Below, piece after piece: positions 1-8,915 of a DNA stretch of 35,632 nucleotides. Position numbers and translations under genes: made by a program. Where the stretch lies: positions 1 through 35,632 of the forward strand of contig CALKXZ010000479.1 in the NCBI GenBank assembly GCA_938003775.1. The letters run 5' to 3'. Below the pieces are notes generated by a model that was given only the letters and a program-made list of their open reading frames with translations, had not been told where the DNA came from and ran no database searches. The stretch is from an uncultured Granulosicoccus sp. (GTDB taxonomy: Bacteria > Pseudomonadota > Gammaproteobacteria > Granulosicoccales > Granulosicoccaceae). The first letter of the stretch is position 1. The number at the start of each line of letters is the position of its first letter.

Positions 1-576
1 GTGTTGCTGGCTCTGGGCAGGCGTTCAAAGATGCCGCTGATCAGTTTACTCAGCACGATATTTATTGAATTCTGGAGAGGCATTCCATTGGTGGCTGTAT
101 TGTTCATGGCGACCATCATGTTTCCATTGTTCTTGCCTGCAGGTGTTACGTTTGATCAGCTGCTAAGAGCGGTGATTGGCGTTGCCTTGTTCGCCTCTGC
201 CTACATGGCAGAAGTGGTACGTGGTGGACTGCAAGCCATACCCAAGGGTCAATATGAGGGGGCTATGGCACTGGGGTTGCCGTATTCAAAGATGATGCGA
301 CTGGTCGTACTCCCGCAGGCCCTAAAGATAGTTATCCCAGGTATCGTAAACACGTTTATCGGCTTGTTCAAAGACACGACGCTGGTGTTAATCATCGCGT
401 TATTCGATCTGCTGGGTATCGTACAGGCGTCTATCGCTGACCCTAACTGGTCGATCAAATCCGTGCCGTATACGGGTTATGCCTTCGTTGCCATTGTGTT
501 CTGGATCTGTTGTTACAGCATGGCCCTTTACAGCCGGCATATAGAGGATAAGTTACACACAGGACACAAACGATAA
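1..576 (+). CDS. aapM: General L-amino acid ABC transporter permease, C-terminal part (partial at left edge)
   Basis: Inner-membrane permease subunit of a polar or general amino-acid ABC importer (HisM/AapM family). The visible 191 residues carry hydrophobic membrane segments and the coupling-helix (EAA) region around [26 protein letters not shown], which contacts the ATPase. The C-terminus ends in DTGHKR-like LHTGHKR, as in AapM. AapM proteins are roughly twice this length, so the gene begins upstream of the window and the GTG at base 1 is probably internal. The stop overlaps the next start by one base (TAATG), so it is translationally coupled to the ATPase gene. Family is clear; the exact substrate range is inferred. 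Confidence 0.88.
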   Translation: MLLALGRRSKMPLISLLSTIFIEFWRGIPLVAVLFMATIMFPLFLPAGVTFDQLLRAVIGVALFASAYMAEVVRGGLQAIPKGQYEGAMALGLPYSKMMRLVVLPQALKIVIPGIVNTFIGLFKDTTLVLIIALFDLLGIVQASIADPNWSIKSVPYTGYAFVAIVFWICCYSMALYSRHIEDKLHTGHKR

Positions 577-1358
577 TGCAAAACGAACAGCAGAATTCAA
601 CCAATACGATGCAAGTTAGTAACGAGAAGGTGATCAGTATCACCGATATGGACAAGTGGTACGGGCAATTTCATGTGCTTAAAAGCATCGATCTGACTGT
701 GCGGCGTGGTGAGCGTATTGTTATTTGTGGGCCGTCTGGTTCGGGTAAGTCAACACTCATTCGATGTATTAATCGTTTGGAAGAGCATCAGCATGGGTCT
801 ATCAATGTTGATGGTATAGAGCTGAATAATGATCTGAAGAACATTGATGCGATCCGTCGCGAGGTTGGCATGGTGTTCCAGCACTTCAATCTGTTTCCGC
901 ATTTAACCGTATTGGAAAACTGCACTCTTGCGCCAATTTGGGTGAAAAAAATGCCCAAAAAAGAAGCCGATGCTATTGCCATGAAATACCTGGAGCGGGT
1001 ACGCATTCCAGAGCAGGCCAATAAATTTCCTGGGCAGCTTTCTGGCGGGCAGCAACAGCGCGTAGCCATTGCCCGTTCGCTGTGTATGAATCCTAAAATC
1101 ATGTTGTTTGATGAGCCGACGTCGGCACTGGATCCTGAAATGATCAAGGAGGTGTTGGATGTCATGATCGAGCTGGCACGCGAGGGTATGACTATGATTG
1201 TGGTCACCCACGAGATGGGTTTTGCCAAAACCGTGGCTAATCGCGTCATATTTATGGATGGTGGGCAGATCATTGAAGAGAATGAGCCACAGGAATTTTT
1301 CAATAATCCACAATCGGAACGTACACAATTGTTCCTGAGTCAGATTTTAGCCCATTGA
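576..1358 (+). CDS. aapP: General L-amino acid ABC transporter ATP-binding protein
   Basis: Cytoplasmic ATPase (260 aa) powering the amino-acid importer whose permease lies just upstream. Walker [10 protein letters not shown] is at about residues 52-60, the signature LSGGQ at 155-159, Walker B IMLFDE at 175-180 followed by the D-loop SALD, and the switch His at 212. Length and sequence match the GlnQ/HisP/AapP family. The start overlaps the aapM stop by one base. About 20 N-terminal residues rich in N and Q precede the conserved core, which is common in AapP. It is the last gene of its operon; the tRNA promoter begins about 70 bases downstream. No clear terminator was seen in that gap. Confidence 0.92.
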   Translation: MQNEQQNSTNTMQVSNEKVISITDMDKWYGQFHVLKSIDLTVRRGERIVICGPSGSGKSTLIRCINRLEEHQHGSINVDGIELNNDLKNIDAIRREVGMVFQHFNLFPHLTVLENCTLAPIWVKKMPKKEADAIAMKYLERVRIPEQANKFPGQLSGGQQQRVAIARSLCMNPKIMLFDEPTSALDPEMIKEVLDVMIELAREGMTMIVVTHEMGFAKTVANRVIFMDGGQIIEENEPQEFFNNPQSERTQLFLSQILAH

Positions 1359-1428
1359 CGCAAGTAATATTCGATGGTGCAAGTTCCCGTGTTGCAGTCA
1401 ATAACTGTGAAATAAAACTCCGTAGCTA

Positions 1429-1457
1429 TTGACAGTGGATAGCGATACTTCCATAAT
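1429..1457 (+). promoter_or_regulatory. Sigma-70 promoter of the tRNA-tuf-rpsJ unit
   Basis: A perfect -35 box TTGACA (1429-1434), a 17-base spacer and -10 box CATAAT (1452-1457) lie 16 bases before tRNA-Tyr. The GC-rich stretch CGGC after the -10 box resembles the discriminator of stringently controlled stable-RNA promoters. Transcription likely starts near 1463-1466. It probably drives the three tRNAs, tuf and rpsJ. Confidence 0.75.
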
Positions 1458-1473
1458 TATCGGCTTGCCTGAA

Positions 1474-1558
1474 GGAGGGATTCCCGAGCGGTCAAAGGGG
1501 GCAGACTGTAAATCTGCTGGCTCAGCCTTCGGAGGTTCGAATCCTCCTCCCTCCACCA
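1474..1558 (+). tRNA. tRNA-Tyr (anticodon GTA)
   Basis: Type II tRNA of 85 bases with encoded CCA. The acceptor stem GGAGGGA/TCCCTCC pairs perfectly. The anticodon stem GCAGA/TCTGC encloses loop CTGTAAA with GTA at 1508-1510. A long variable arm and T-arm GGAGG-TTCGAAT-CCTCC are present. It is the first gene of the Tyr-Gly-Thr-tuf cluster typical of gammaproteobacteria. Confidence 0.97.
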
Positions 1559-1693
1559 TTTCAGTGCAAGTGAGGCGGTTGCTCTAGGTCTGAACAGGCG
1601 CAAATATCAGTAATTGTTGCAGTCTAAGGCACAGGCAAGTCCGTCTGAAGTAACGCAGTAGTAGTCTGTTGGGTAGGTGATTTTTCAAGCGAA

Positions 1694-1768
<75 letters not shown>

Positions 1769-1787
1769 GTTTGGCAAATTAGCAAGC

Positions 1788-1863
<76 letters not shown>

Positions 1864-2030
1864 GTCTTTTGTAGGGCGGATGAGGCAGAAGAGGCAGATG
1901 AGTAAGTGTGCTGTAGTTAGTTGCAATAGCAGTATCGAATTCTAGTTTATAGCGCTAATGCCGCGGCGTCGCGTGGCACTGTAATCATAGTCGACGACAG
2001 AACTTATCAATCCGGTAGAGGCAGCGCCTG

Positions 2031-3221
2031 ATGTCTAAGGAAAAATTCGAACGAAACAAACCCCATGTCAACGTAGGCACAATAGGCCACGTAGATCATG
2101 GTAAGACGACGCTGACAGCGGCGTTAACGATCTGTCAGTCAGAGAAGATGGGCGGCGAGGCCAAAGCCTATGACCAGATTGATAACGCGCCGGAAGAGAA
2201 AGCGCGCGGTATCACGATAGCGACAGCGCACGTCGAATACGAGTCAGACAACCGCCACTACGCGCACGTTGACTGCCCCGGGCATGCCGATTACGTGAAA
2301 AACATGATCACTGGAGCGGCGCAGATGGACGGGGCCATTCTGGTGTGTTCAGCGGCCGACGGTCCAATGCCACAAACGCGGGAGCACATCCTGCTGGCGC
2401 GTCAGGTCGGGGTGCCGTACATCGTTGTGTACCTGAACAAGGCGGACATGGTGGACGATGCCGAGCTGCTGGAGCTGGTTGAAATGGAAGTGCGGGAGCT
2501 GCTGGACAGCTACGAGTTCCCTGGCGACGATACGCCGATTATCACAGGCTCAGCGCTCAAAGCCATCGAAGGGGATACCTCCGAGATTGGTCGTCCGTCA
2601 ATTGATCGTTTGATTGAGGCGCTGGATACGTACATTCCCATGCCAGAGCGTCCGGTGGACCAGCCGTTTTTGATGCCGGTGGAAGATGTGTTCTCGATCT
2701 CGGGTCGTGGCACCGTGGCCACAGGTCGTGTGGAGCGTGGGGTTGTCAAGGTCGGTGAGGAGATCGAGATAGTGGGTATCCGAGATACCACCAAGACGAC
2801 GGTGACCGGTGTAGAGATGTTCCGTAAGCTGCTGGATCAGGGCGAGGCGGGGGACAACGTGGGCATATTGTTGCGCGGTACCAAGCGCGATGATATCGAG
2901 CGAGGGCAGGTGCTGTGTAAGCCGTCATCGATCACGCCGCACACGAAGTTTGAGGCCGAGATTTATGTATTGGGTAAGGATGAAGGCGGGCGTCATACGC
3001 CATTTTTCAACAACTACCGGCCGCAGTTCTACTTTCGCACCACGGATGTGACGGGGGCGGTAGAGTTGCCGTCAGGCACCGAGATGGTGATGCCGGGAGA
3101 CAACGTGAAGATCACGGTGGCGCTGATCAACCCGATAGCCATGGAAGATGGTTTGCGTTTTGCGATTCGTGAAGGTGGCCGTACCGTGGGTGCGGGTGTT
3201 GTCGCGAAAATTATCGAGTAA
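2031..3221 (+). CDS. tuf: Translation elongation factor EF-Tu
   Basis: GTPase of 396 aa that delivers aminoacyl-tRNA to the ribosomal A site. Motifs in order: G1 GHVDHGKT (about 19-26), switch I ARGIT, G3 DCPGH, G4 NKAD and G5 SAL, then the beta-barrel domains 2 and 3 ending in VAKIIE. The start ATG has GAGG nine bases upstream. The upstream context is that of tufB (Tyr-Gly-Thr tRNAs), but the downstream neighbour rpsJ, 7 bases away, is the tufA context. This gene therefore looks like the junction of a tufA/tufB recombination. A second tuf copy elsewhere is likely but cannot be seen here. Confidence 0.98.
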   Translation: MSKEKFERNKPHVNVGTIGHVDHGKTTLTAALTICQSEKMGGEAKAYDQIDNAPEEKARGITIATAHVEYESDNRHYAHVDCPGHADYVKNMITGAAQMDGAILVCSAADGPMPQTREHILLARQVGVPYIVVYLNKADMVDDAELLELVEMEVRELLDSYEFPGDDTPIITGSALKAIEGDTSEIGRPSIDRLIEALDTYIPMPERPVDQPFLMPVEDVFSISGRGTVATGRVERGVVKVGEEIEIVGIRDTTKTTVTGVEMFRKLLDQGEAGDNVGILLRGTKRDDIERGQVLCKPSSITPHTKFEAEIYVLGKDEGGRHTPFFNNYRPQFYFRTTDVTGAVELPSGTEMVMPGDNVKITVALINPIAMEDGLRFAIREGGRTVGAGVVAKIIE

Positions 3222-3228
3222 TTAAGTT

Positions 3229-3543
3229 ATGGCAGCCAGTCAAACAATCCGAATTCGTCTCAAAGCATTCGATCACCGCCTGATCGATCGTTCTGCGAAA
3301 GAAATTCTTGAAACCGCCAAGCGTACCGGTGCTCGTGTTCTGGGTCCGATTCCCTTGCCTACCAAGAAAGAGCGTTTCACTATTCTGGTCTCTCCGCACG
3401 TCAACAAAGACGCGCGTGACCAGTACGAGATTCGTACGCACAAGCGATTGATGGATATCGTTGACCCAACAGAAAAGACGGTCGATGCACTGATGAAGCT
3501 GGATCTCGCAGCTGGTGTCGATGTACAGATCAAATTGAATTGA
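3229..3543 (+). CDS. rpsJ: 30S ribosomal protein S10 (uS10)
   Basis: 104-residue S10, full length and well conserved ([25 protein letters not shown]). Besides its place in the 30S head, S10 is the NusE partner of NusB in antitermination. It follows tuf by 7 bases, so the two are cotranscribed. A terminator follows 55 bases after the stop, and rplC, which normally follows rpsJ immediately, is 15.3 kb away. The gene looks intact, so it is probably the working copy. It is also possible that a duplicate sits elsewhere. Confidence 0.98.
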   Translation: MAASQTIRIRLKAFDHRLIDRSAKEILETAKRTGARVLGPIPLPTKKERFTILVSPHVNKDARDQYEIRTHKRLMDIVDPTEKTVDALMKLDLAAGVDVQIKLN

Positions 3544-3598
3544 TCAGTTTGTTACCGATGTAGAAACACCAGCAGCCATTGCTGCCGGTGGTTGTTTG

Positions 3599-3625
3599 AA
3601 AAGCCCGCCATGTGCGGGCTTTTTT
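3599..3625 (+). terminator. Intrinsic terminator after rpsJ
   Basis: Perfect 8-bp stem AAGCCCGC/GCGGGCTT with a 5-base loop, preceded by A residues and followed by a T run. It ends the tRNA-tuf-rpsJ transcript, showing that rpsJ is not transcribed together with the rest of the S10 cluster. Confidence 0.9.
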
Positions 3626-3768
3626 GACAGCAACGTTTGTTGAAAGGAGGTAGCTTACGTTGGCTGGTGCAGGGCATTTTCACCACGAGGCAATTCCGGC
3701 GGCAACCCTTAGCAGAGTAGAGAATGCACGGATTTGTTGTCTTGATGGCTCGCTAGCCGAGGATGACG

Positions 3769-4815
3769 ATGAATACCCGTGTATTTGATGGACACAATGA
3801 TGTACTCAGTCAATTGCGCGATGCCGGTGGGGTTGCTGCGGCTGAACGTTTTCTCTCTGTATCAGATTTTCATATCGATACGATCAAGGCTGCAAAAGGC
3901 AATTTTGGTGGCGGTTTCTTTGCACTGTGGGTAGCCAGCCCAGGCGATGGTGATTATCAAGCCTTGATGGTGCAGGAAAGTTACGATGTACCATTACCGG
4001 AACCGGTTGATTATCAAGATGCTCTCAAAGTGGTACTGGAGCAAACTGCCATATTGATAAGGCTACAGCAGTTAGGTGCTGTTGATATTTGCACGGGTAT
4101 CGAGCAACTGGAGAGGTGTCTGACAACCGACACGCTTGCAGCCATCCTACACTTGGAAGGCTGTGAGGCCATTGATCCAGATTTTCACACGCTAGATGTG
4201 CTTTATGCCGCAGGGTTACGCTCATTAGGTCCGGTGTGGAGCCGTTCAACGGTGTTTGGTGAGGGTGTGCCTTTTCGGTATCCGTCCTCCTCAGATACGG
4301 GTGGCGGTTTGACCGACCTGGGCATTGAATTGGTCAAACGTTGCAATGCAATGGGTATCATGATCGACCTATCGCACATCAATGCGGCGGGTTTTTATGA
4401 TGTGGCCAAGCACAGTCACTACCCTCTGGTTGCCACACATTCAAATGTACACGCCTTATGCCCGCATGCTCGAAATTTGACCGATGAGCAATTACAGATG
4501 ATCAAAGCCAGTGGTGGCATGGTCGGTCTTAATTTTGCCAGTGCTTTTCTGCGAGCCGACGGTCGAATGCTCCCTGATGTGCCGATTGATCAGATGCTAA
4601 GGCATCTGGACTATCTGCTGAAAGCTCTGGGTGAGAATGGTGTGGGGTTGGGGTCTGATTTTGATGGGGCAGTGGTGCCTGATGCATTGGGTGATGTATC
4701 CGGATTGCCGGTATTAATCAGCGCCATGCAAGCACACGGTTACGGACAGGCGTTGATAGAAAAGCTGTGTCACGGCAATTGGATTGATGTGCTGAAGCGA
4801 ACGTGGCACCGGTAG
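3769..4815 (+). CDS. Membrane dipeptidase, peptidase family M19
   Basis: Zinc hydrolase of the renal-dipeptidase family (348 aa), which cleaves dipeptides, often with a D-residue at the C-side. Visible metal and active-site elements are DGHNDVL (His-x-Asp) near residue 9, HLEGCEAID (bridging Glu), the His motifs DLSHIN and ATHSNVHALCPHARN, and GLGSDFDG near the C-terminus. No signal peptide is seen, so it is probably cytoplasmic. Two in-frame ATGs occur at 3763 and 3769. GAGG (3759-3762) abuts the first and is 6 bases from the second, so 3769 is preferred. It stands alone after the rpsJ terminator and converges with the Dabb gene. Physiological substrate unknown. Confidence 0.9.
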   Translation: MNTRVFDGHNDVLSQLRDAGGVAAAERFLSVSDFHIDTIKAAKGNFGGGFFALWVASPGDGDYQALMVQESYDVPLPEPVDYQDALKVVLEQTAILIRLQQLGAVDICTGIEQLERCLTTDTLAAILHLEGCEAIDPDFHTLDVLYAAGLRSLGPVWSRSTVFGEGVPFRYPSSSDTGGGLTDLGIELVKRCNAMGIMIDLSHINAAGFYDVAKHSHYPLVATHSNVHALCPHARNLTDEQLQMIKASGGMVGLNFASAFLRADGRMLPDVPIDQMLRHLDYLLKALGENGVGLGSDFDGAVVPDALGDVSGLPVLISAMQAHGYGQALIEKLCHGNWIDVLKRTWHR

Positions 4816-4844
4816 TTGTGCGCAAAAGCCCGTGTCTGTGCGAA

Positions 4845-5165
4845 TCAGATTTCCTCTGATATTTCCAGATCAAAAACAATCAGACTGTCTATACCATGCT
4901 GCAGCAATGCAACCAGCGCTTGTCCTGCTGCTTTGTGTTCAGGGTGGGCTAAGTATGCATCGCGCGCAGCGGCATCGCTGAAGTCGATGATAAAGCCATC
5001 ATTAAAACCCTTTGCCAGGGATTCTGGACTGACGTTTTCGCCAAAGTGGGAGTTGAGCATACCGGGCACAACAGATTGCAAGGATGCTAAGCGTTGATAG
5101 AGTTGATCTCTCTGCGTCTTGGTCACATCATCATGAAATTGCACGAATACGCAGTGTCGGATCAT
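4845..5165 (-). CDS. Dabb (stress-responsive alpha/beta barrel) domain protein
   Basis: Small protein of 106 aa consisting of one Dabb domain: MIRHCVFVQFHDDV start, a central FGENVSPESLAKGFNDGFIIDFSD block and the YLAHPEHKAAGQAL motif. These ferredoxin-like dimers occur in stress-linked proteins and some enzymes, and no specific reaction can be assigned. The ORF track starts at a TTG, but ATG at 5165 is the better start because conserved family members begin MIRH. The gene converges on the dipeptidase gene with a 29-base gap. The plus-strand ORF over the same bases is a shadow. Confidence 0.82.
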   Translation of the reverse strand: MIRHCVFVQFHDDVTKTQRDQLYQRLASLQSVVPGMLNSHFGENVSPESLAKGFNDGFIIDFSDAAARDAYLAHPEHKAAGQALVALLQHGIDSLIVFDLEISEEI

Positions 5166-5232
5166 GGCCAATCCAGGTTAGGTGGTTTACGGTTTTACAG
5201 GCTGTAACATCGGTGATCCTTCAGCAATAAAG

Positions 5233-5250
5233 AGCGGGCCTAAGCCCGCT
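5233..5250 (-). terminator. Terminator downstream of the carbonic anhydrase gene
   Basis: Perfect 7-bp stem AGCGGGC/GCCCGCT with a 4-base loop. On the minus strand it is followed by a T-rich tail (CTTTATT), 35 bases past the stop of the minus-strand gene at 5285. Confidence 0.7.
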
Positions 5251-5284
5251 TCTTCATTTGTGCAGCTATTTTAATAGTGGGCTT

Positions 5285-6154
5285 TTAATTACCAATCTGG
5301 GATAAGAGATTCGGATTCATCACAAGATTACGAACACCATGGGCGTAGTTTTCGTCGAACACATTATTGCCCAGCCACGCACCCACCGTCTTGATGTTCA
5401 CCTTGGCAACGCTGGGACGAACGCTCCATGATACCTGTAGTGGTGAGCCTTTCTCGTTGTAGCTGGGTCCCGTGGTAGAGCCAGCGTACTGAATAGGCGT
5501 GCCTGTGTTGTTAGGAATATTCACAGCCTGCTGATACCCATTGACTTCACCCAGCTCGGTGAGCGTTGTGAAATCCAATGCGCTGTCGTCGTTCACCAGC
5601 ACGTATACCTGAGTTTCCACGCGTAGTTGTGGATTCGCAATAGATTCACTTAAGCAGGAGCCTAAGGTAGGGCCTGGCTTAACCTGTGCGGTTGAGTGAA
5701 CATAATGCACTTCTATCGTATCTCCCGGAGTCAGGGAGCCATGGTCGTTAGCGCCAACCTCTATGTCGATGGGCATCAGTTCTGCTTCAGTGAGCTCGCC
5801 GGAGTATTTAAAGCCAGTCTGGTGACCTTTGCCGTCGCCATTGCCAACGTACTCGGTGAATTCGCCGCCTTTGTGTTCAGCACTTTCATGAAAGTGGATA
5901 TTGCACAGGTTCATTTCTGTGTAAGCAGGTGCTTGTTCGAATGCACGGCTATTACTGCCAGCGACAGAATCAATATCTCGTGGTGATTGAGGCCCGAAAC
6001 CAGCACCTTCAGTGGTCTTTGCCAGCATCTTGCGCTGTTTTTCAATGCTTGCATCATCGACCTCTCCTGCAGCATTCAACACAGCGGCAGATGCACCGGT
6101 AAGTGCCAATATGGATGTTGCAACGGCCAATCTTTTTCTAAGATTTCTAGTCAT
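5285..6154 (-). CDS. Delta-class carbonic anhydrase, exported
   Basis: 289-residue protein with a typical Sec signal (basic MTRNLRKR, hydrophobic core, small residues near 22-30), so probably periplasmic. The mature part has the His-rich block CNIHFHESAEHKGGEF (His at about 87, 89 and 94), EVHYVHSTAQVKPGPTLGSC, PQLRVETQVYVL and AGSTTGPSYNEKGSP. I recognise these from bacterial proteins annotated as delta-class carbonic anhydrase, the zinc class first known from diatoms and dinoflagellates. It would interconvert CO2 and bicarbonate outside the cytoplasm. Cys84 and Cys167 could form a disulfide. It is a single-gene unit with its own terminator. Family recognition is from memory and the activity is inferred. 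Confidence 0.75.
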   Translation of the reverse strand: MTRNLRKRLAVATSILALTGASAAVLNAAGEVDDASIEKQRKMLAKTTEGAGFGPQSPRDIDSVAGSNSRAFEQAPAYTEMNLCNIHFHESAEHKGGEFTEYVGNGDGKGHQTGFKYSGELTEAELMPIDIEVGANDHGSLTPGDTIEVHYVHSTAQVKPGPTLGSCLSESIANPQLRVETQVYVLVNDDSALDFTTLTELGEVNGYQQAVNIPNNTGTPIQYAGSTTGPSYNEKGSPLQVSWSVRPSVAKVNIKTVGAWLGNNVFDENYAHGVRNLVMNPNLLSQIGN

Positions 6155-6371
6155 TTTTGTCTATCTAAATTGTAAGATTTGTTCGATAAATGCCTTACCC
6201 GATAAAGCGGTACTACAAGGCAGCCCCCTACAGAATTACTGCAGCGGACAAACGATACTACGAGTTGCGTGTCAAATTGGCTTAAATTATCGTTTTGGAC
6301 AAATCTCCGGTTTCGTCGCTCATCAATTGCTGAAAAAAACGTGCAGCATAAGCGCGCAAATGGGATGCCGC

Positions 6372-6429
6372 AAAATGCAAAAAGGTCGCTCTAACTCATT
6401 CGCTGGTGAGAATGTAGCTAGGCGACCTT
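6372..6429 (-). terminator. Possible terminator of the LuxP-like gene cluster
   Basis: On the minus strand, AAGGTCGC and GCGACCTT (8-bp perfect stem, 6422-6429 with 6382-6389) enclose a 32-base loop with an inner CTCA/TGAG stem, followed by TTTTTGCATTTT. It lies about 140 bases past the stop at 6566. The large loop makes it weaker than a canonical terminator. Confidence 0.45.
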
Positions 6430-6451
6430 GAGTCTATCAGTGCAGCCCCAG

Positions 6452-6484
6452 GAGCCTGCGGGCTTAGGGCCGCTCCGCAGGCTC
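6452..6484. repeat. 10-bp perfect inverted repeat
   Basis: GAGCCTGCGG (6452-6461) and CCGCAGGCTC (6475-6484) flank a 13-base loop in the 411-base gap between the carbonic anhydrase and binding-protein genes. There is no T run on either side, so it is not a simple terminator. It could be an RNA-processing or stability hairpin for the minus-strand transcript. I see no gene in this gap. Confidence 0.55.
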
Positions 6485-6565
6485 GATCAAATAGGCCGGT
6501 CACTGCATATTGTCTAGCTCAGCGAACAGTTTCGCATCCTAGACTGCAAATGTGACGCCGATTAA

Positions 6566-7714
6566 TTAGCGCTCTAAGGCGCCAACACCGGAGAAGCGAA
6601 AAGCTTCTTTTTCCAACGCATCTAGCTCTTCGGGTGCCATTTGATCATGGGCAACGAGTATGCGGCCTAAAAACACCAAGGGTAATTCATCTTCGCGCCC
6701 TTCTAGATGGTACTTAATGGCCTCGGCTGCGGCGGCACCGACATCATCACCCATACGCATCGGTGTCGCGTCCAGTTCCTTACGACGAATGGCGTCCAGT
6801 TCCAGGCCTGTTCCGCCCCAACCCGTGGAGAAGATATCATCGGCTCGATCAGCCCCCAGCAGTGCCTCCATGGAGCCCATTGCCATTGCTGTGTTGGCGT
6901 TATGAATGACCGTGACCTCTGGGTAAGCCTGTAAAATGAGGTTGGTTCCGTCAAAGCCACCTTCTCGCGTGTAGTCACCATAGTGTTCATAGGCCAATGT
7001 CCAGTTGGCCTTTTCCTCTATGCATTTTTGAAAGTCACCCGATCGCTGGTTGTCAGTGATACCCGGAATACCGCGATTCATCGCGTAGACCACATCATTG
7101 CCGAGCCGTTCTGCCATGTAGTCACAGATATTTAAGGCGCCGAGCGTTGAAGAGAAGTCGAACCAGCCAGCTGGCTGCACATCAAATTGCTTTAAAGGCG
7201 TGAAGAAAGACCAGACAAATGTTTTGAAATCGTCGCTCTTGGATAAGCGGTCTATATTGTCGGCCTGAGTAGCAAGCTCGGATGGGCCAAACACAATAAA
7301 ATCATACAAGTCGCCATCCTGCAGTACCTGCTCGGTATAGGTACTTTGCAATGAGTGTTCTATCTGTCGTGAGGCAAATTCGGTTGTCTCATACGGGATA
7401 TTCAATTCATCCAGCCGTTTGGTGAAAGCCAGATAGGCACGTGCCCAGAAATCTGATACGTCGGCGGACGGATAGACCAACCCAATCTTGATAGGCTCTT
7501 TTTGTTCTACCGCCAGCGGTACTGCCGCTGAACCCACTACCTCTTGCAGCATTTCGACGCTGCCTGGTTTGTTCACCTCATCGGGTAACCAATAATCGCG
7601 ATCAGCGGCATCAGGGAGTTCCATTAATGGCAACTTATCTGCCGCGAACGAAGGCGAACTGCCCATGATCAACGCGAGTGCCATGCCTATGGCAACATGA
7701 TCAACTCTTTTCAT
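6566..7714 (-). CDS. LuxP-like periplasmic substrate-binding protein of a sugar/AI-2-type ABC transporter
   Basis: 382-residue periplasmic binding protein with a signal peptide (cleavage after PSFA). It resembles Vibrio LuxP more than RbsB: PIKIGLVYPSADVSDFWARAYLAFTKRLDELNI, TGWGGTGLELDAI, ATPMRMGDDVG and LEKEAFRFSG all have LuxP counterparts. Aligned by eye with the LuxP AI-2 pocket, Ser87, Trp90, Arg224, Thr275, Trp299 and Arg320 are kept. The positions of LuxP Gln77, Asn159 and Asp267 read Asp85, Ser169 and Ala276. The ligand is therefore probably a furanose-like sugar or AI-2 relative, not certainly AI-2. No LuxQ gene is nearby; permease and ATPase genes are, so it serves import. ATG at 7714 is chosen because AGGAG lies 8 bases upstream. 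It is last in an ATPase-permease-binding protein operon. Confidence 0.85.
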   Translation of the reverse strand: MKRVDHVAIGMALALIMGSSPSFAADKLPLMELPDAADRDYWLPDEVNKPGSVEMLQEVVGSAAVPLAVEQKEPIKIGLVYPSADVSDFWARAYLAFTKRLDELNIPYETTEFASRQIEHSLQSTYTEQVLQDGDLYDFIVFGPSELATQADNIDRLSKSDDFKTFVWSFFTPLKQFDVQPAGWFDFSSTLGALNICDYMAERLGNDVVYAMNRGIPGITDNQRSGDFQKCIEEKANWTLAYEHYGDYTREGGFDGTNLILQAYPEVTVIHNANTAMAMGSMEALLGADRADDIFSTGWGGTGLELDAIRRKELDATPMRMGDDVGAAAAEAIKYHLEGREDELPLVFLGRILVAHDQMAPEELDALEKEAFRFSGVGALER

Positions 7715-7786
7715 ATTCAAGTCTCCTGAAATCTTGCAACGTGAAAAAGCGGTTAACTGCCAGCCTGTATCAATGACAGAGTCGGT

Positions 7787-8911
7787 TTATCGAACCGCAG
7801 AAGTTTCGCCAGCGAATAGCCAGCCCAGAACACACAAGCCTAAAATGATGGTGGCAACAATGAGAGCAAACCTGGCAAGGTGCCTGTTCTCAGGCGTTTT
7901 TAGCGCGTGCATAAAACCACCTTGCCCATCGCGATCTTTCATCTGTAACCACGTATAAAAAGCCACTGATGAGATGATGACGACACCGGAGGCAACTGAC
8001 TGCCAGAAAAACTCAATACGTAAAGTGACCAGAGCGTTGATCATCATGGCCAGCAGCAACACCCCGGCCAGTGAGCCCACGATGGAGCCACGTCCACCGA
8101 ACAGCGATGTTCCTCCGACAACCACAGCAGCGATAACGTGTAAGTTGAAAAAAGGAGCCGAGGTGGCCTGTATGGCGTTGAGCTTGCCAGCGAGCATCAC
8201 ACCCGCCAAGCCAGCCATAGAACCCATCAGCACATACACGTAAACTTTATACCGGTTAACCGGTACACCGGTGAGTTCAGCTGCTTCGGGGTTGGAGCCG
8301 ATGGCAATGGCGTAGCGTCCTAGCTTGGTACGGGTGTAGATGACATAGCCAACTATGAGTGTTGTCAGACCAATGACCACGGGCACGGGTATAAAACCGG
8401 GAATGGCCCCGCGCCCGATAGCGACTATCTCCTCGGGGAAGCGAGAAAGCACCACGCCTTTGGCTAGCACCAGTGCGAATCCTCGATACACAAGATCCAT
8501 TGCCAACGTGCCGATCAAGTCTGGTACTCGTAACTTGGTGATAATCAATCCGTTGATTAATCCGCATAGGGCACCCAATGAGATAGCCAGTGTTACAGCG
8601 ACCCACCAGGGAAATCCATAGGACTTGACCATGTAGCCCATAATAATAGCGGTCAATGCTGCAACAGAGCCAATGGACAGATCGATACCACGCGTTGTGA
8701 TAACCAAGGTCATGGCCATAGCCATAGGCATATACAGTGCTGCATCCTTAAGGATAATGTCGAAGTTGGACACTCGAAAATAACGAGTAGGCTCCAGTAC
8801 CAGCATCATCAACAGCAACGCCGCTATCATCGCCATAGGACCTAATAGCGCCAGATAACGATCCAGTTTTTCACGACCAGTAAGACCAGCTTGTGTGTCA
8901 GGTTCACTCAT
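7787..8911 (-). CDS. Sugar ABC transporter permease (RbsC/FrcC type)
   Basis: 374-residue inner-membrane permease of the BPD_transp_2 family, with about eight to ten hydrophobic segments. Family landmarks are VITTRGIDLSIGSV, GLINGLIITKLRVPDLIGTLA, YAIAIGSNPEAAELTGVPV and AAVVVGGTSLFGGRGSIVGSL. It forms the membrane channel for the LuxP-like binding protein and probably acts as a homodimer, since only one permease gene is present. The ORF track extends into the ATPase gene, but ATG at 8911, 4 bases after the ATPase stop, gives the usual N-terminus. A charged tail MKDRDGQGGFMHALKTPENRH precedes the last membrane segment. A 72-base gap separates it from the binding-protein gene. Confidence 0.9.
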   Translation of the reverse strand: MSEPDTQAGLTGREKLDRYLALLGPMAMIAALLLMMLVLEPTRYFRVSNFDIILKDAALYMPMAMAMTLVITTRGIDLSIGSVAALTAIIMGYMVKSYGFPWWVAVTLAISLGALCGLINGLIITKLRVPDLIGTLAMDLVYRGFALVLAKGVVLSRFPEEIVAIGRGAIPGFIPVPVVIGLTTLIVGYVIYTRTKLGRYAIAIGSNPEAAELTGVPVNRYKVYVYVLMGSMAGLAGVMLAGKLNAIQATSAPFFNLHVIAAVVVGGTSLFGGRGSIVGSLAGVLLLAMMINALVTLRIEFFWQSVASGVVIISSVAFYTWLQMKDRDGQGGFMHALKTPENRHLARFALIVATIILGLCVLGWLFAGETSAVR

Positions 8912-8915
8912 GAGC

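Noticed and set aside
4816-5097. 93-aa plus-strand ORF after the dipeptidase gene
   Set aside because: It is the shadow of the Dabb gene on the other strand, whose protein is a recognisable family member.
6012-6431. 139-aa plus-strand ORF opposite the carbonic anhydrase start
   Set aside because: Half of it is antisense to a clearly conserved gene, and the rest shows no known domain.
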